Shown: piece by piece, positions 34,985 to 42,666 of the stretch | Position numbering within the stretch: the first letter of the stretch is position 1 | Layout of the letters: every line of letters starts with the position of its first letter | NCBI GenBank assembly: GCA_963794605.1 | Contig: CAWCEN010000002.1 | Coordinates: 1,116,001-1,180,000, forward strand | Length of the DNA: 64,000 bases | Direction of reading: 5' to 3' | Source of the DNA: VAXT01 sp963794605 | GTDB lineage: Bacteria > Actinomycetota > Thermoleophilia > Gaiellales > Gaiellaceae | The notes under the pieces: model-generated | Database searches by the model: none | What the model saw: the letters and a program-made list of their open reading frames with translations, nothing else | Told to the model about the DNA's origin: nothing | Translations under genes and position numbers: made by a program

Positions 34985-35934
34985 CAGCTGCCGTCTCCGT
35001 GCCGCTGGACGCGACGCTCTTCGGAAAGCTCAGTGTCAGTCGCTCCGGTCAGCCGCAGGAACACCGTCTCGAGCGTGTCAGCCTCTGGATTGAGCATGCG
35101 CAACGTGAGTCCCGCTGAAGCGCTGGCCCGGTACAGATCGGCAGACCGCTCGGCCGGCATGGTGACGATCACCTCGTCATCGGAGATCTCGTACGTCCAG
35201 CCGTTGTCCTCGACGATCTCGACCAGGCGGGGCAGGTCGGATGCCGGCTCCGGCGCTGCGACCACCCGTTCGGTCGCGTGCTCCATTAGACCCTTGAGGC
35301 TGCCCGCATACACGAGCTCCCCGAACCGGATCACGACCAGGCTGTCCACCATCGTCTGGAGCTCGCCGAGAAGATGCGAGGAGACCACCACCGTCCGGCC
35401 GCCGGCGGCGAGCGATTTGAGCAGCTCGCGAATCTCGACGATGCCCGCGGGATCGAGCCCGTTCATCGGCTCGTCGAGGACCAGTAGTTCCGGATCCGGC
35501 AGCAACGCAGCCGCGATACCAAGCCGCTGCTTCATTCCGAGCGAATAGGTCGAGGCCTTGTCGTCCTCGCGACCGGCCAGCCCGACGATCGTGAGCACTT
35601 CGTCAACGCGCTTTGCGGGCAAGCCGCGCAGTGCGGCCAGACTCCGCAGATTGTCCCGGCCCGACAACGAACCCACAAACGCGGGGGCCTCGATCAGGGC
35701 GCCGACCCGGTCGGCGAAGCTCTCCGGGTGCTGAATCGTCTCGCCCAGAACCGTTCCCGAACCAGCGCTCGGCTTGATCAGGCCGAGCAAGACGCGAATC
35801 GTCGTCGACTTCCCGGAGCCGTTCGGCCCCACAAAACCGACCACACCACCGGCAGGAACCTCGAACGTCAGGTTGTTCACCGCCACGAGATCCCCGAAGC
35901 GCCGAGTCAACCCGTCTGCCGTTAGCGCGTTCAT
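34984..35934 (-). CDS. ABC transporter ATP-binding protein
   Basis: 316 aa from ATG 35934 (an in-frame ATG at 35952 is also possible). Walker A GPNGSGKST, the Q-loop region, signature YSLGMKQRLGIAAAL, Walker B LLVLDEPMNGLD and switch His in VVSSHLLGEL are all present. The C-terminal ~80-residue extension is the domain typical of ABC-2 drug/peptide exporters. Coupled to the permease gene. Located between R2 and R3, possibly on an acquired segment. Confidence 0.92.
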   Translation of the reverse strand: MNALTADGLTRRFGDLVAVNNLTFEVPAGGVVGFVGPNGSGKSTTIRVLLGLIKPSAGSGTVLGETIQHPESFADRVGALIEAPAFVGSLSGRDNLRSLAALRGLPAKRVDEVLTIVGLAGREDDKASTYSLGMKQRLGIAAALLPDPELLVLDEPMNGLDPAGIVEIRELLKSLAAGGRTVVVSSHLLGELQTMVDSLVVIRFGELVYAGSLKGLMEHATERVVAAPEPASDLPRLVEIVEDNGWTYEISDDEVIVTMPAERSADLYRASASAGLTLRMLNPEADTLETVFLRLTGATDTELSEERRVQRHGDGS

Positions 35935-36107
35935 CAGCCGCCGGCGCAACATAACCTTTCGCTGGACGAAGCTCTCTCGCGCGCCGCCGATAGGCATCAC
36001 GTGGGCGGTCCTCCTCGGCAGGATCAGCCGTAGAATGAGTGGCCGGAAGCTTCCGATGATGAGATGTTCGCGGGCGCCGCGCGTGCGATCGGGATGGGAG
36101 GAGACCG

Positions 36108-36713
36108 ATGAAACTGAGCGTCCTCGGCGCCGCTGGCGCCACCGGCATTCCGCTGGTCGAGCAGGCGCTCGCCGCGGGACATCGCGTCACGGCACTCGTT
36201 CGGACCGGGCAGAAACTGACCATCACCAATCCCAACCTCCATGTTGTCGAAGGTGACGCAACCGACCGCGCAGCGGTCTCCGAGGCCATGAACGGGGGCG
36301 ACGCTGTCATCAGCGTCCTCGGGGCGAGGGGACCGGTGATGGCCGAGGCGACGCGCGCCATTGTGGACGTGGCCGAACAAAAGGGGCCCGAGCGCGTCGT
36401 CATGTTGTCCTCGTTCGGTGTCGCGCGTGACCGGCTCACTCCCGTCACCAAGGTCGTAACCGGCATAGCAATGGGTAGTGAGATCAAGGACAAGACTGCC
36501 GGTGAGGACGTCCTGCGCGCCAGCAGCCTCGACTGGACGATTGTCTACGCCACCAAGCTGACCAACGGGCCCAAGACCAAGGCCAGGGTCGTCCCCGAAA
36601 GCGAGAAGGTCGGGATGTCGCAGAAAATCTCACGCGCGGGCGTGGCCTCGTTCCTCCTGCAAGCGGCCACGGAAGACCTCCACAGCCGCCGCGGCGTCGT
36701 CATCACCGGATGA
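36108..36713 (+). CDS. NAD(P)H-binding (NmrA/SDR-a5-like) protein
   Basis: 201 aa Rossmann protein. LSVLGAAGATGIPLVEQALAAGH binds the dinucleotide and ALVRT follows strand two, suggesting NADP. VVMLSSFGVARDR replaces the usual SDR active-site strand, and there is no YxxxK pair. Family members are flavin reductases or redox-sensing NAD(P)-binding proteins. ATG 36108 is preceded by GGGAGGAG. It is divergent from the ABC exporter. Confidence 0.85.
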   Translation: MKLSVLGAAGATGIPLVEQALAAGHRVTALVRTGQKLTITNPNLHVVEGDATDRAAVSEAMNGGDAVISVLGARGPVMAEATRAIVDVAEQKGPERVVMLSSFGVARDRLTPVTKVVTGIAMGSEIKDKTAGEDVLRASSLDWTIVYATKLTNGPKTKARVVPESEKVGMSQKISRAGVASFLLQAATEDLHSRRGVVITG

Positions 36714-37076
36714 CACGGCCGTTAGGCAGATCGGGATCACGCTCTTAGATCTCTCGAGGTCGGCGATCACATCGAGATCGGCGGCGTGGCCCGGATCGTG
36801 CGTCGAGCCGCTGCTAAGGCGAGCACGAGGTACGAGTCGTCGTTCAGCTGTTGCCCGAATCGCGGCTAGCGCATCGACGTTGCTAGCCCTGCTGGACGTA
36901 GCCATGTTGGCGCGCGTGCGACTGGTGTGACCTCAAGGCGGCCTGAAGCACGAAATGGAAGAGCCTCAGGTGGCGGAAGGCCTGCAAACGAGCCACTTCT
37001 CTTCTCCGACGCTGACCCCCTCCTTACCGGTGATTCAACACAGACAACACGAATTGCTGATTTGCAGGTCTTTTAT
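36714..37076. other. Gene-free stretch beside tRNA-Thr containing core repeat R3
   Basis: 363 bases without a credible protein gene. It carries a GTGCGACtgGTGTGACC motif (36916-36932) like those in R1 and R2, and a 15-base copy of the tRNA-Thr core at 37014-37028. It probably represents old junction DNA of elements inserted at the tRNA. Confidence 0.6.
37014..37028 (-). repeat. Core repeat R3 (GGTAAGGAGGGGGTC)
   Basis: Exact 15-base copy of the tRNA-Thr segment at 37102-37116, in the same orientation, 74 bases from it. The same core occurs in R2 exactly and in R1 with one change. Unlike R1 and R2, the T-arm does not follow. Too short to be certain alone; the set makes it meaningful. Confidence 0.55.
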
Positions 37077-37149
37077 AGCCCTCTGACGGACTCGAACCGT
37101 CGACCCCCTCCTTACCATGGAGGTGCTCTACCAACTGAGCTAAGAGGGC
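37077..37149 (-). tRNA. tRNA-Thr (anticodon GGT)
   Basis: 73-base cloverleaf on the minus strand. Acceptor GCCCTCT/AGAGGGC, D-arm GCTC..GAGC with AGTTGGTA loop, anticodon stem CCTCC/GGAGG with loop ATGGTAA (anticodon GGT), 5-base variable region and T-arm GACGG-TTCGAGT-CCGTC. The discriminator is T and CCA is not encoded. The 3' end faces lower coordinates, towards the repeats R3, R2 and R1. Confidence 0.95.
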
Positions 37150-37306
37150 AGCGGCCCTAGATTAGCCACTTCTGGACCGTCGCTTCTCGGCCGAAAGGGC
37201 TGTGTCAAGCTCGTGTGTCGAGTACGGGCCTGTCACATGCGGTCGCACCGGTGAGGGCTACCTTAAAAGGTGCGCAAGCACAGGGAAAGCGACGCGCAAT
37301 GCGCGG

Positions 37307-38092
37307 ATGCGTTTCTCGATCAACATCCCGAACTTCGGTGACTTCGCCCATCCCAGAGCGGTGGCGACGGTCGCCGCAGCGGCCGAGCAGGCGGGCTGGG
37401 ACGGGCTGTTCGTCTGGGACCACGTTGTCCACGACAAAGGGAAGCGACGAGGTCAGCCGTTCGGCGATCCGTGGATGCTTCTGACCGCGGCGGCGCTGAC
37501 GACCTCACACCTCAGGCTGGGGACGATGGTCACGCCGATCGCTCGGCGGAGACTCGAACAGCTCGCGCGCCAGGTCGCGACCTTGGACTCCCTCAGCGGT
37601 GGCAGGGTGATCTTCTGCGCGGGCCTCGGCGGGCCGGTCGAGGACGAGTTCGGCAGCTTCGGGGACACGACCGACCCGGTCGTGCTGGCCGAGCGCCTCG
37701 ACGAAGGCCTGGAACTGCTGCGACGCTTTTGGTCGGGCGAGCTAGTGAACCACCATGGGCGCCACTACGACGTCCGGGATGTCACCTTGCTGCCCGCGTC
37801 GGTACAACGCCCGCGACCGCCAGTCTGGATCGGAGGGTTCTGGCCACACCGCCGACCCATGCGCCGTGCGGCACGCTGGGACGGCGCCGTTCCGCTGTTC
37901 ACCTCCGCCGGGCACGGGCACGTCCCACCCCTCGACCAGGTGCGTGACCTGATCGCCTACATCAGGAAACACCGCCAAGGGGAGGCCGACGCGGGTGCCA
38001 CTTGGTGGGACGAACGGCAACTCCAAAGCAGCGACGATTTGTACCGGCAAACCCCGGTGCTGCGGCGCATCGACAAGGGCCCGCCTTTGTAG
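37307..38092 (+). CDS. LLM-class flavin-dependent oxidoreductase, internally shortened
   Basis: 261 aa. Luciferase-like barrel: FSINIPNFGDFAHPRAVATVAAAAEQAGWDGLFVWDHV, RLGTMVTPIARRRLEQLARQVATLDSLSGGRV, GLGGPVEDEFGSFG. Such enzymes use FMN or F420. Near the C-terminus YIRKHRQGEADAGATWWDER joins two family motifs that are normally separated by about 25-35 residues, so a small in-frame deletion removing a barrel strand/helix is suspected; activity is uncertain. ATG 37307 is preferred because the family begins MRFS; earlier in-frame starts lack homology. Confidence 0.8.
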   Translation: MRFSINIPNFGDFAHPRAVATVAAAAEQAGWDGLFVWDHVVHDKGKRRGQPFGDPWMLLTAAALTTSHLRLGTMVTPIARRRLEQLARQVATLDSLSGGRVIFCAGLGGPVEDEFGSFGDTTDPVVLAERLDEGLELLRRFWSGELVNHHGRHYDVRDVTLLPASVQRPRPPVWIGGFWPHRRPMRRAARWDGAVPLFTSAGHGHVPPLDQVRDLIAYIRKHRQGEADAGATWWDERQLQSSDDLYRQTPVLRRIDKGPPL

Positions 38093-38129
38093 GCTGCGAT
38101 TCCTGCCTTCCCGCGACTCGCCTCCGCAC

Positions 38130-38957
38130 ATGACTGACATCGACGCCCAGGCATTCGACGAGTTCGAGGCCGCCGGCTGGGAGCTCGTCGCCGGACGCTA
38201 CGGGGAGCTCTTGAGCCCGATCACGAGCCAGGCGATCGAGCCGTTGATCGACGGGGCCGGCGTTCGAGCGGGCATGCACGTGCTCGACGTCGGAACGGGC
38301 CCTGGAGACGCCGCCGCCGCGGCGGTTGCACGCGGGGCGGACGCGACCGGGGTCGACATCGCGGCCGCGATGGTCGAGATCGCATCGCGGCGCCATCCCG
38401 AGGCCGAATTCGTCCAGGGCTCGGCCACCGACCTTCCGTTTGCCGACGGATCGTTCGAGGCAGCGGTAGGCAACGTCGTCATCCTGCACGTCGGCGAGCC
38501 CGAGCGGGCCGCGCAGGAGCTGGCCCGTGTGCTCGTTCCGGGCGGGCGGGTGGCGCTGTCGACGTGGGACGTTCCCGAGCGGTCGCCGCTCTTCGGCGCC
38601 CTGGTCGGTGCGGTCGCAGACGCCGAGGTGAGCCCGCCGAGCGACGTTCCGCACGGGCCGTCGTTCTTCCAGTTCGGGGAGGACGACGTGTTCCGCGCGC
38701 TGCTCCTCGGGGCTGGGTTCGCAGACGTCGAGATCGGATCGGTCACGTTCGATTTCCCGCTGCACTCTGCGGACGAGCTGATGACCGTCGTCGCCGAGGC
38801 GACGGTGCGTATGGGCGCCCTGCTGAGGGCGGGCGACGACTCTCAGCGCGCCCGCATGCGGGAAAGCCTCGAGCAGCGAATCGAGCCCTGGCGTCTCGGC
38901 GATGGCTACGCGGTTCCAGCTCCGATGAAGATCGCAGTCGGGACGAAGCCGAGCTAA
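38130..38957 (+). CDS. Class I SAM-dependent methyltransferase
   Basis: 275 aa. Motif I VLDVGTGPGDAAAAAVARG, acidic residue after strand two in ATGVDIAAAMVEIA, motif II region GSATDLPFADGSFEAAVGNVVILHV and a post-motif ELARVLVPGGRVALSTWD. It is a UbiE/COQ5-type methyltransferase of unknown substrate. ATG 38130 lies 37 bases after the LLM gene stop, possibly the same transcript. Ends next to the convergent DedA gene. Confidence 0.88.
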   Translation: MTDIDAQAFDEFEAAGWELVAGRYGELLSPITSQAIEPLIDGAGVRAGMHVLDVGTGPGDAAAAAVARGADATGVDIAAAMVEIASRRHPEAEFVQGSATDLPFADGSFEAAVGNVVILHVGEPERAAQELARVLVPGGRVALSTWDVPERSPLFGALVGAVADAEVSPPSDVPHGPSFFQFGEDDVFRALLLGAGFADVEIGSVTFDFPLHSADELMTVVAEATVRMGALLRAGDDSQRARMRESLEQRIEPWRLGDGYAVPAPMKIAVGTKPS

Positions 38958-38958
38958 G

Positions 38959-39558
38959 TCAGGCCCGGCGCTTGCGGCGCCGTCTCTGCACCCAGCGGAC
39001 GAGCTCGATTCCACCTGCAATGGCGAATGCCGTCGTGAGCGCCAGCAGCAGCCCCCAGAAGCTCTCGAACGTGCGGCCGCCGTAGTAGCCGAGTAGCGCG
39101 GCGTACGAGGCCCACAGAAACGCGGCCGCCAGATCGAATACGACGAAACGGCGCCACGGATACCCCAACGTTCCTGCGCTGAGCGTCACCGCCGTGCGCC
39201 CGCCGGGGATGAACCGCGCGATCACGATCAGCTCGCCGCCCCGTTCCCGGAGTTGCCCTTCGGCCCAGTCCATGCGCCTCTTCGCCTTCTCGCCCGTGAG
39301 GAACCGCTCGGCCGCCCGGCCGCCGAAGCGCCGGCCGATCAAATAAGCGGTGTTGTCGCCGAGGAACGCGCCCGCCGCTGCTGCGGGAATGATCAGTCCG
39401 AGGCTGAGGTCGCCTGCGGCGGCCACGACGCCGGCGGTGATCACTGCCGTCTCGCTGGGCACGATCGGCACGACCGCGTCCAGGAACGCGAACAGGAAGA
39501 GGATCGCGTAGGCCCAGCCCGACGCGTCGGCTACCAGTTGGGTGAACTCGTGGAACAC
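38959..39558 (-). CDS. DedA/VTT-domain membrane protein
   Basis: 199 aa. The VTT (SNARE-associated) domain has PIVPSETAVITAGVVAA, FLGDNTAYLIGRRFGG, and the re-entrant RFIPGGRTAVTLSAGTLGYPWRRFVVFD with conserved Arg and Pro. DedA proteins are inner-membrane phospholipid flippase-type proteins linked to undecaprenyl-phosphate recycling. GTG start at 39558. A basic C-terminal tail RRRRKRRA is cytoplasmic. Confidence 0.9.
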   Translation of the reverse strand: MFHEFTQLVADASGWAYAILFLFAFLDAVVPIVPSETAVITAGVVAAAGDLSLGLIIPAAAAGAFLGDNTAYLIGRRFGGRAAERFLTGEKAKRRMDWAEGQLRERGGELIVIARFIPGGRTAVTLSAGTLGYPWRRFVVFDLAAAFLWASYAALLGYYGGRTFESFWGLLLALTTAFAIAGGIELVRWVQRRRRKRRA

Positions 39559-39607
39559 GCCGCTCTACGCCGTAGGGTCTCACGGGCGCCGGGGTACCAT
39601 CGCGACG

Positions 39608-39943
39608 ATGGCCTACGACGAGGAGCTCGCGTGTCGCATCCGAGACCTGGTCGGAGACGAGCCCGGCCTGACCGAGCAGAAGATGTTCGGCGGGCTCGCG
39701 TTCCTGATCGGCGGCAACATGGCCATCGCCGCGAGCGGACAGGGCGGCATCCTCGTCCACGCGGATCCGGACGAGTCGGATGCGCTTGTCGTGTCCACCG
39801 ACGCGTACCTGATGGAGATGCGAGGGAAGCAGATGCGTGGGTGGCTGCGGGTCGATCCCGACCACGTGGGCACGAAGCGTCAGCTCGCGAAGTGGGTCGA
39901 GCTCGGGACGGGTTACGCCCGCTCCCTGCCCGCGAAGCGTTAG
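39608..39943 (+). CDS. TfoX/Sxy N-terminal domain protein
   Basis: 111 aa. The hallmark KMFGGLAFLIGGNMAIAASGQGGILVHADP identifies a TfoX_N domain without the C-terminal half seen in competence regulator Sxy. Stand-alone versions are common in actinobacteria; their function is not established. ATG 39608. Divergent from DedA, and the stop overlaps the end of the convergent epimerase gene by four bases. Confidence 0.87.
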   Translation: MAYDEELACRIRDLVGDEPGLTEQKMFGGLAFLIGGNMAIAASGQGGILVHADPDESDALVVSTDAYLMEMRGKQMRGWLRVDPDHVGTKRQLAKWVELGTGYARSLPAKR

Positions 39944-40899
39944 GCGGCGGTCGCCATCTGTCCGGCCCGTTCCTCGGCCCGGCTTCCGTAGACCTCCGCG
40001 AACCCCTCGCGCCACGTCGGGTAGCGGAGCGTCCACGCGAGCTCGCGCTTGGCCTTCGCGTTCGACGCACCGCGGGTCTCGGTGCCCATCATGACCGCGA
40101 CATCGCCTGCGAACAGCCGCGCGAGCCAGACCGGGAAGTGACGCGGCGGCTTCGCGCCGAGCACCTCTGCGAGCACCGGCAGCCACTCACGCACCGGGGC
40201 GGGCTCGTCGTCGACGATGTTGTAGATCGCCGGGCCGTCGTGCTCGAGCGCGAGCACGGTTGCCGCGGCGGCATCGTCGAGGTGGATCCACGAGGCGTAA
40301 CCGCCGCCGTCGCCCACGATCGGGAACTGCCGCTTGAGCACGGGCTCGACGAGACTGTCGTTGTCGGCGCCGTAGAACCCGCCGTACCGCAGGACGATGC
40401 CGCGCGCCGCGACGACGGCTTCGTCGAGGTGGTTCATCGCGGCGCTCGTCTCGCTCATCCCCTCGACGGGGTATGTCTCGAGCGGAGCGTCTTCGCTCTT
40501 TACCCACTCGCCCTCGCGTGCGTAGCGCATGCTGGCGAAGCTCTGCGCGACGAAGCGGGGCACGTTCGCCTCCCACGCCGCGGCCAGGAGCGCATCGAGT
40601 CCCTCCCTGCGCAGCCGGTTCGTCTCCAAGAACGGGCGGTCGAGGTCCTTGGAAAAGGTCGCATCCCGCAGGGCCGTCGCCTCGTTGACGATCGCGTCGG
40701 GTGCAGCTTCGAGCACGGCTCTGCGCACCGCTTCGCGGTCGAGCAGGTCGAGGACGATCGCCTCTGCGCCGAGGGCGCGCACACGCTCGGCTCCTGCCGC
40801 GGAGGTCGCGGTGCCGACCACCTCGTGCTCAGCGTCGATCAGTTGGGGTACGAGCCGAGTGCCGATCGCGCCACTCGCTCCCACTACGAAGACTCGCAT
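39940..40899 (-). CDS. NAD-dependent epimerase/dehydratase (atypical SDR)
   Basis: 319 aa extended SDR: FVVGASGAIGTRLVPQLIDAEH binds NAD(P), followed by VLDLLDREAVRRAV, VAQSFASMRYAREGEW and LRYGGFYGADNDSLVEPVLK. The YxxxK active pair is replaced in this region (SETSAAMNHLDEAV), as in other members of this actinobacterial group, so catalysis may differ. ATG 40899 has a GAAAGGAGA site. Its promoter region contains an ECF41-type promoter on the minus strand, making it the predicted target of the divergent sigma factor. Confidence 0.87.
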   Translation of the reverse strand: MRVFVVGASGAIGTRLVPQLIDAEHEVVGTATSAAGAERVRALGAEAIVLDLLDREAVRRAVLEAAPDAIVNEATALRDATFSKDLDRPFLETNRLRREGLDALLAAAWEANVPRFVAQSFASMRYAREGEWVKSEDAPLETYPVEGMSETSAAMNHLDEAVVAARGIVLRYGGFYGADNDSLVEPVLKRQFPIVGDGGGYASWIHLDDAAAATVLALEHDGPAIYNIVDDEPAPVREWLPVLAEVLGAKPPRHFPVWLARLFAGDVAVMMGTETRGASNAKAKRELAWTLRYPTWREGFAEVYGSRAEERAGQMATAA

Positions 40900-40917
40900 C
40901 GTGGGTCTCCTTTCGTC

Positions 40918-40944
40918 TGTCACATCCGCGTCGTGTCGCGGGTC
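40918..40944 (+). promoter_or_regulatory. ECF41-type promoter for sigma factor gene
   Basis: TGTCACA at 40918-40924, a 16-base spacer, then GGTC at 40941-40944, directed towards the sigma gene start at 40982. The known ECF41 consensus is TGTCACA-N16-CGTC; this differs in one base. It suggests autoregulation. Confidence 0.7.
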
Positions 40945-40953
40945 TACTCCTAT

Positions 40954-40980
40954 GACCCGGTAGAACGGAGGTGTGTGACA
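40954..40980 (-). promoter_or_regulatory. ECF41-type promoter for epimerase gene
   Basis: On the minus strand TGTCACA (40980-40974), a 16-base spacer and GGTC (40957-40954) point to the epimerase gene starting at 40899. It has the same -35, the same spacing and the same -10 variant as the divergent site, which supports a shared sigma factor. Confidence 0.7.
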
Positions 40981-40981
40981 G

Positions 40982-41854
40982 ATGAGTGAGCGCGAATGGC
41001 TGGCCGATCAATTCGAGGAGCACCGGCCCCGGCTGCGTGGGGTCGCCTACCGGATGCTCGGGTCGCTGAGCGAGGCGGACGACGCCGTCCAGGAGGCGTG
41101 GATCCGGCTCAGCCGCACCGACGCCAACGCAGTCGAGAACCTCGGCGGCTGGCTGACGACCGTCGTCGCGCGGGTCTCGCTGAACATGCTCCGCTCGCGC
41201 CGGACCCGCCGCGAGGAGCCGCTCGGCCGCTTGCCCGAGCCGATCATCGACCGCGCCGACGGAGTCGACCCAGAGCACGAGGCGCTGCTCGCGGATTCGG
41301 TCGGCCTCGCGATGCTCGTCGTGCTCGAGACGATGTCTCCACCGGAGCGGGTCGCCTTCGTGTTGCACGACATCTTCGGGATGCCCTTCGACGAGATCGC
41401 GCCGATCGTCGAGCGCTCACCCGAGGCAACGCGTCAGCTCGCCAGCCGCGCCAGGCGTCGCGTCCAGGGCGAGAACGCGATTCCGGACGCCGACCTCGAC
41501 ACGCAGCGTCGAGTCGTCGGCGCCTTCATCGCCGCCGCGCGAGACGGGGATTTCGAGGCACTGCTCGAGGTGCTCGACCCGGACGTCGTCCGACGGGTCG
41601 ACTTCGGTCCCGTGGGCGGCTACAACGAGCTGCAGGGAGCAGAGGCCGTCGCCCGCCAGGCGATCGCCTTCTCCCAGATGGGACTGCTCGTGCGGCCGGC
41701 GCTGATCAACGGCGTCGCCGGAGCCGTGTCGGTGCGCGACGGAGAGCCGTTCTCCGTCGGGGCGATCACGGTCCGCGGCGGGAAGATCGTCGAGATCGAC
41801 ATCCTGGCCGACCGCGCCCGGTTGCGACAGCTCGACCTGACGATTCTCGACTAG
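40982..41854 (+). CDS. ECF41-type (SigJ-like) RNA polymerase sigma factor with SnoaL C-domain
   Basis: 290 aa. Sigma-2 (RLRGVAYRMLGSLSEADDAVQEAWIRLSR), sigma-4 (MSPPERVAFVLHDIFGMPFDEIAPIVERSPEATRQLASRARRRV) and a C-terminal SnoaL-like domain (about 175-290) that replaces an anti-sigma factor in ECF41 proteins. In this group the extension modulates activity in cis, and the target gene is normally next door. Here the divergent epimerase and the two TGTCACA-N16-GGTC promoters fit that model. ATG 40982. Confidence 0.93.
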   Translation: MSEREWLADQFEEHRPRLRGVAYRMLGSLSEADDAVQEAWIRLSRTDANAVENLGGWLTTVVARVSLNMLRSRRTRREEPLGRLPEPIIDRADGVDPEHEALLADSVGLAMLVVLETMSPPERVAFVLHDIFGMPFDEIAPIVERSPEATRQLASRARRRVQGENAIPDADLDTQRRVVGAFIAAARDGDFEALLEVLDPDVVRRVDFGPVGGYNELQGAEAVARQAIAFSQMGLLVRPALINGVAGAVSVRDGEPFSVGAITVRGGKIVEIDILADRARLRQLDLTILD

Positions 41855-42657
41855 TTGTCGACCCAGCCGAGCGCGCCGCAGTAGAGCCAGGCCGCGAACG
41901 CGTTCGGCAGCTCGCCCCATTCGTGGAGCGCGGCGAGCACCGCGTCGAGCTCGGTCCGGGTCGCCCAGCCCTCGTCGACGATCACCTTGGCCAGGTCCGG
42001 GGCGCTGAACAGGCCGACCGCGAACTCGGCGAACCAGCGCGTCCGCTCGAGGTCGCCGTACACCTCGGGCGCATGGGCGATGCCTTCTGTTCGCGCGAAA
42101 CCCGCCTCGAGCATCAGCGTGCGGAGGTGGCGCGAGTAGCGGCCGTTCCCTCCCTCGTGCTCGACCGCGCACTCGAAGAGGCGGGGAGCGAACTCGAGCT
42201 CGGGGCGGTCGGGTGAAATCACGACCGTGCCGAGGTCGTCGTCGCTGACCGCGGCGAGGCCGCCGGGGCGGAGGATGCGCTTGAACTCGACCAGCGCGCG
42301 GAGTGGCTCTCGGAGGTAGAAGAGGACGGCGTTGGCGTAGACGACGTCGAACGAGCCCTCGTCGAACGGCAGCTCGTAGACCGAGGCCGTAGCAAACTCG
42401 GCGTTGTCGATCCCGCGCTGCGCGGCCGTGGTGCGGGCGACCTCGATCTGCTCCGGATCGACGTCGATCCCGACGATGCGGCCGGGCCCGATCGTGGGCG
42501 CGAGGTCGAGCGCGATGCTCCCGACGCCGCAGCCTGCGTCCAGGACGTCCAGGCCGGCCTTCAGGTGGGGCAGGAGGAACGGGAGGAACGTCCGCGCGTC
42601 CCGCATCCCCACGTACCGCTGCTGGACGCTCTCCTCGATCACGTAGCGCTGGTCCAC
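41851..42657 (-). CDS. Class I SAM-dependent methyltransferase
   Basis: 268 aa. Motif I VLDAGCGVGSIALDLAP, acidic GIDVDPEQIEVARTTAA, FATASVYELPFDEGSFDVVYANAVLFYL and FKRILRPGGLAAVSDDDLG. A C-terminal lid helix bundle (about 170-268) probably decides the small-molecule substrate, which is unknown. GTG start 42657. The stop overlaps the convergent sigma-factor stop by four bases. Confidence 0.88.
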   Translation of the reverse strand: MDQRYVIEESVQQRYVGMRDARTFLPFLLPHLKAGLDVLDAGCGVGSIALDLAPTIGPGRIVGIDVDPEQIEVARTTAAQRGIDNAEFATASVYELPFDEGSFDVVYANAVLFYLREPLRALVEFKRILRPGGLAAVSDDDLGTVVISPDRPELEFAPRLFECAVEHEGGNGRYSRHLRTLMLEAGFARTEGIAHAPEVYGDLERTRWFAEFAVGLFSAPDLAKVIVDEGWATRTELDAVLAALHEWGELPNAFAAWLYCGALGWVDN

Positions 42658-42666
42658 AACGCAAGC

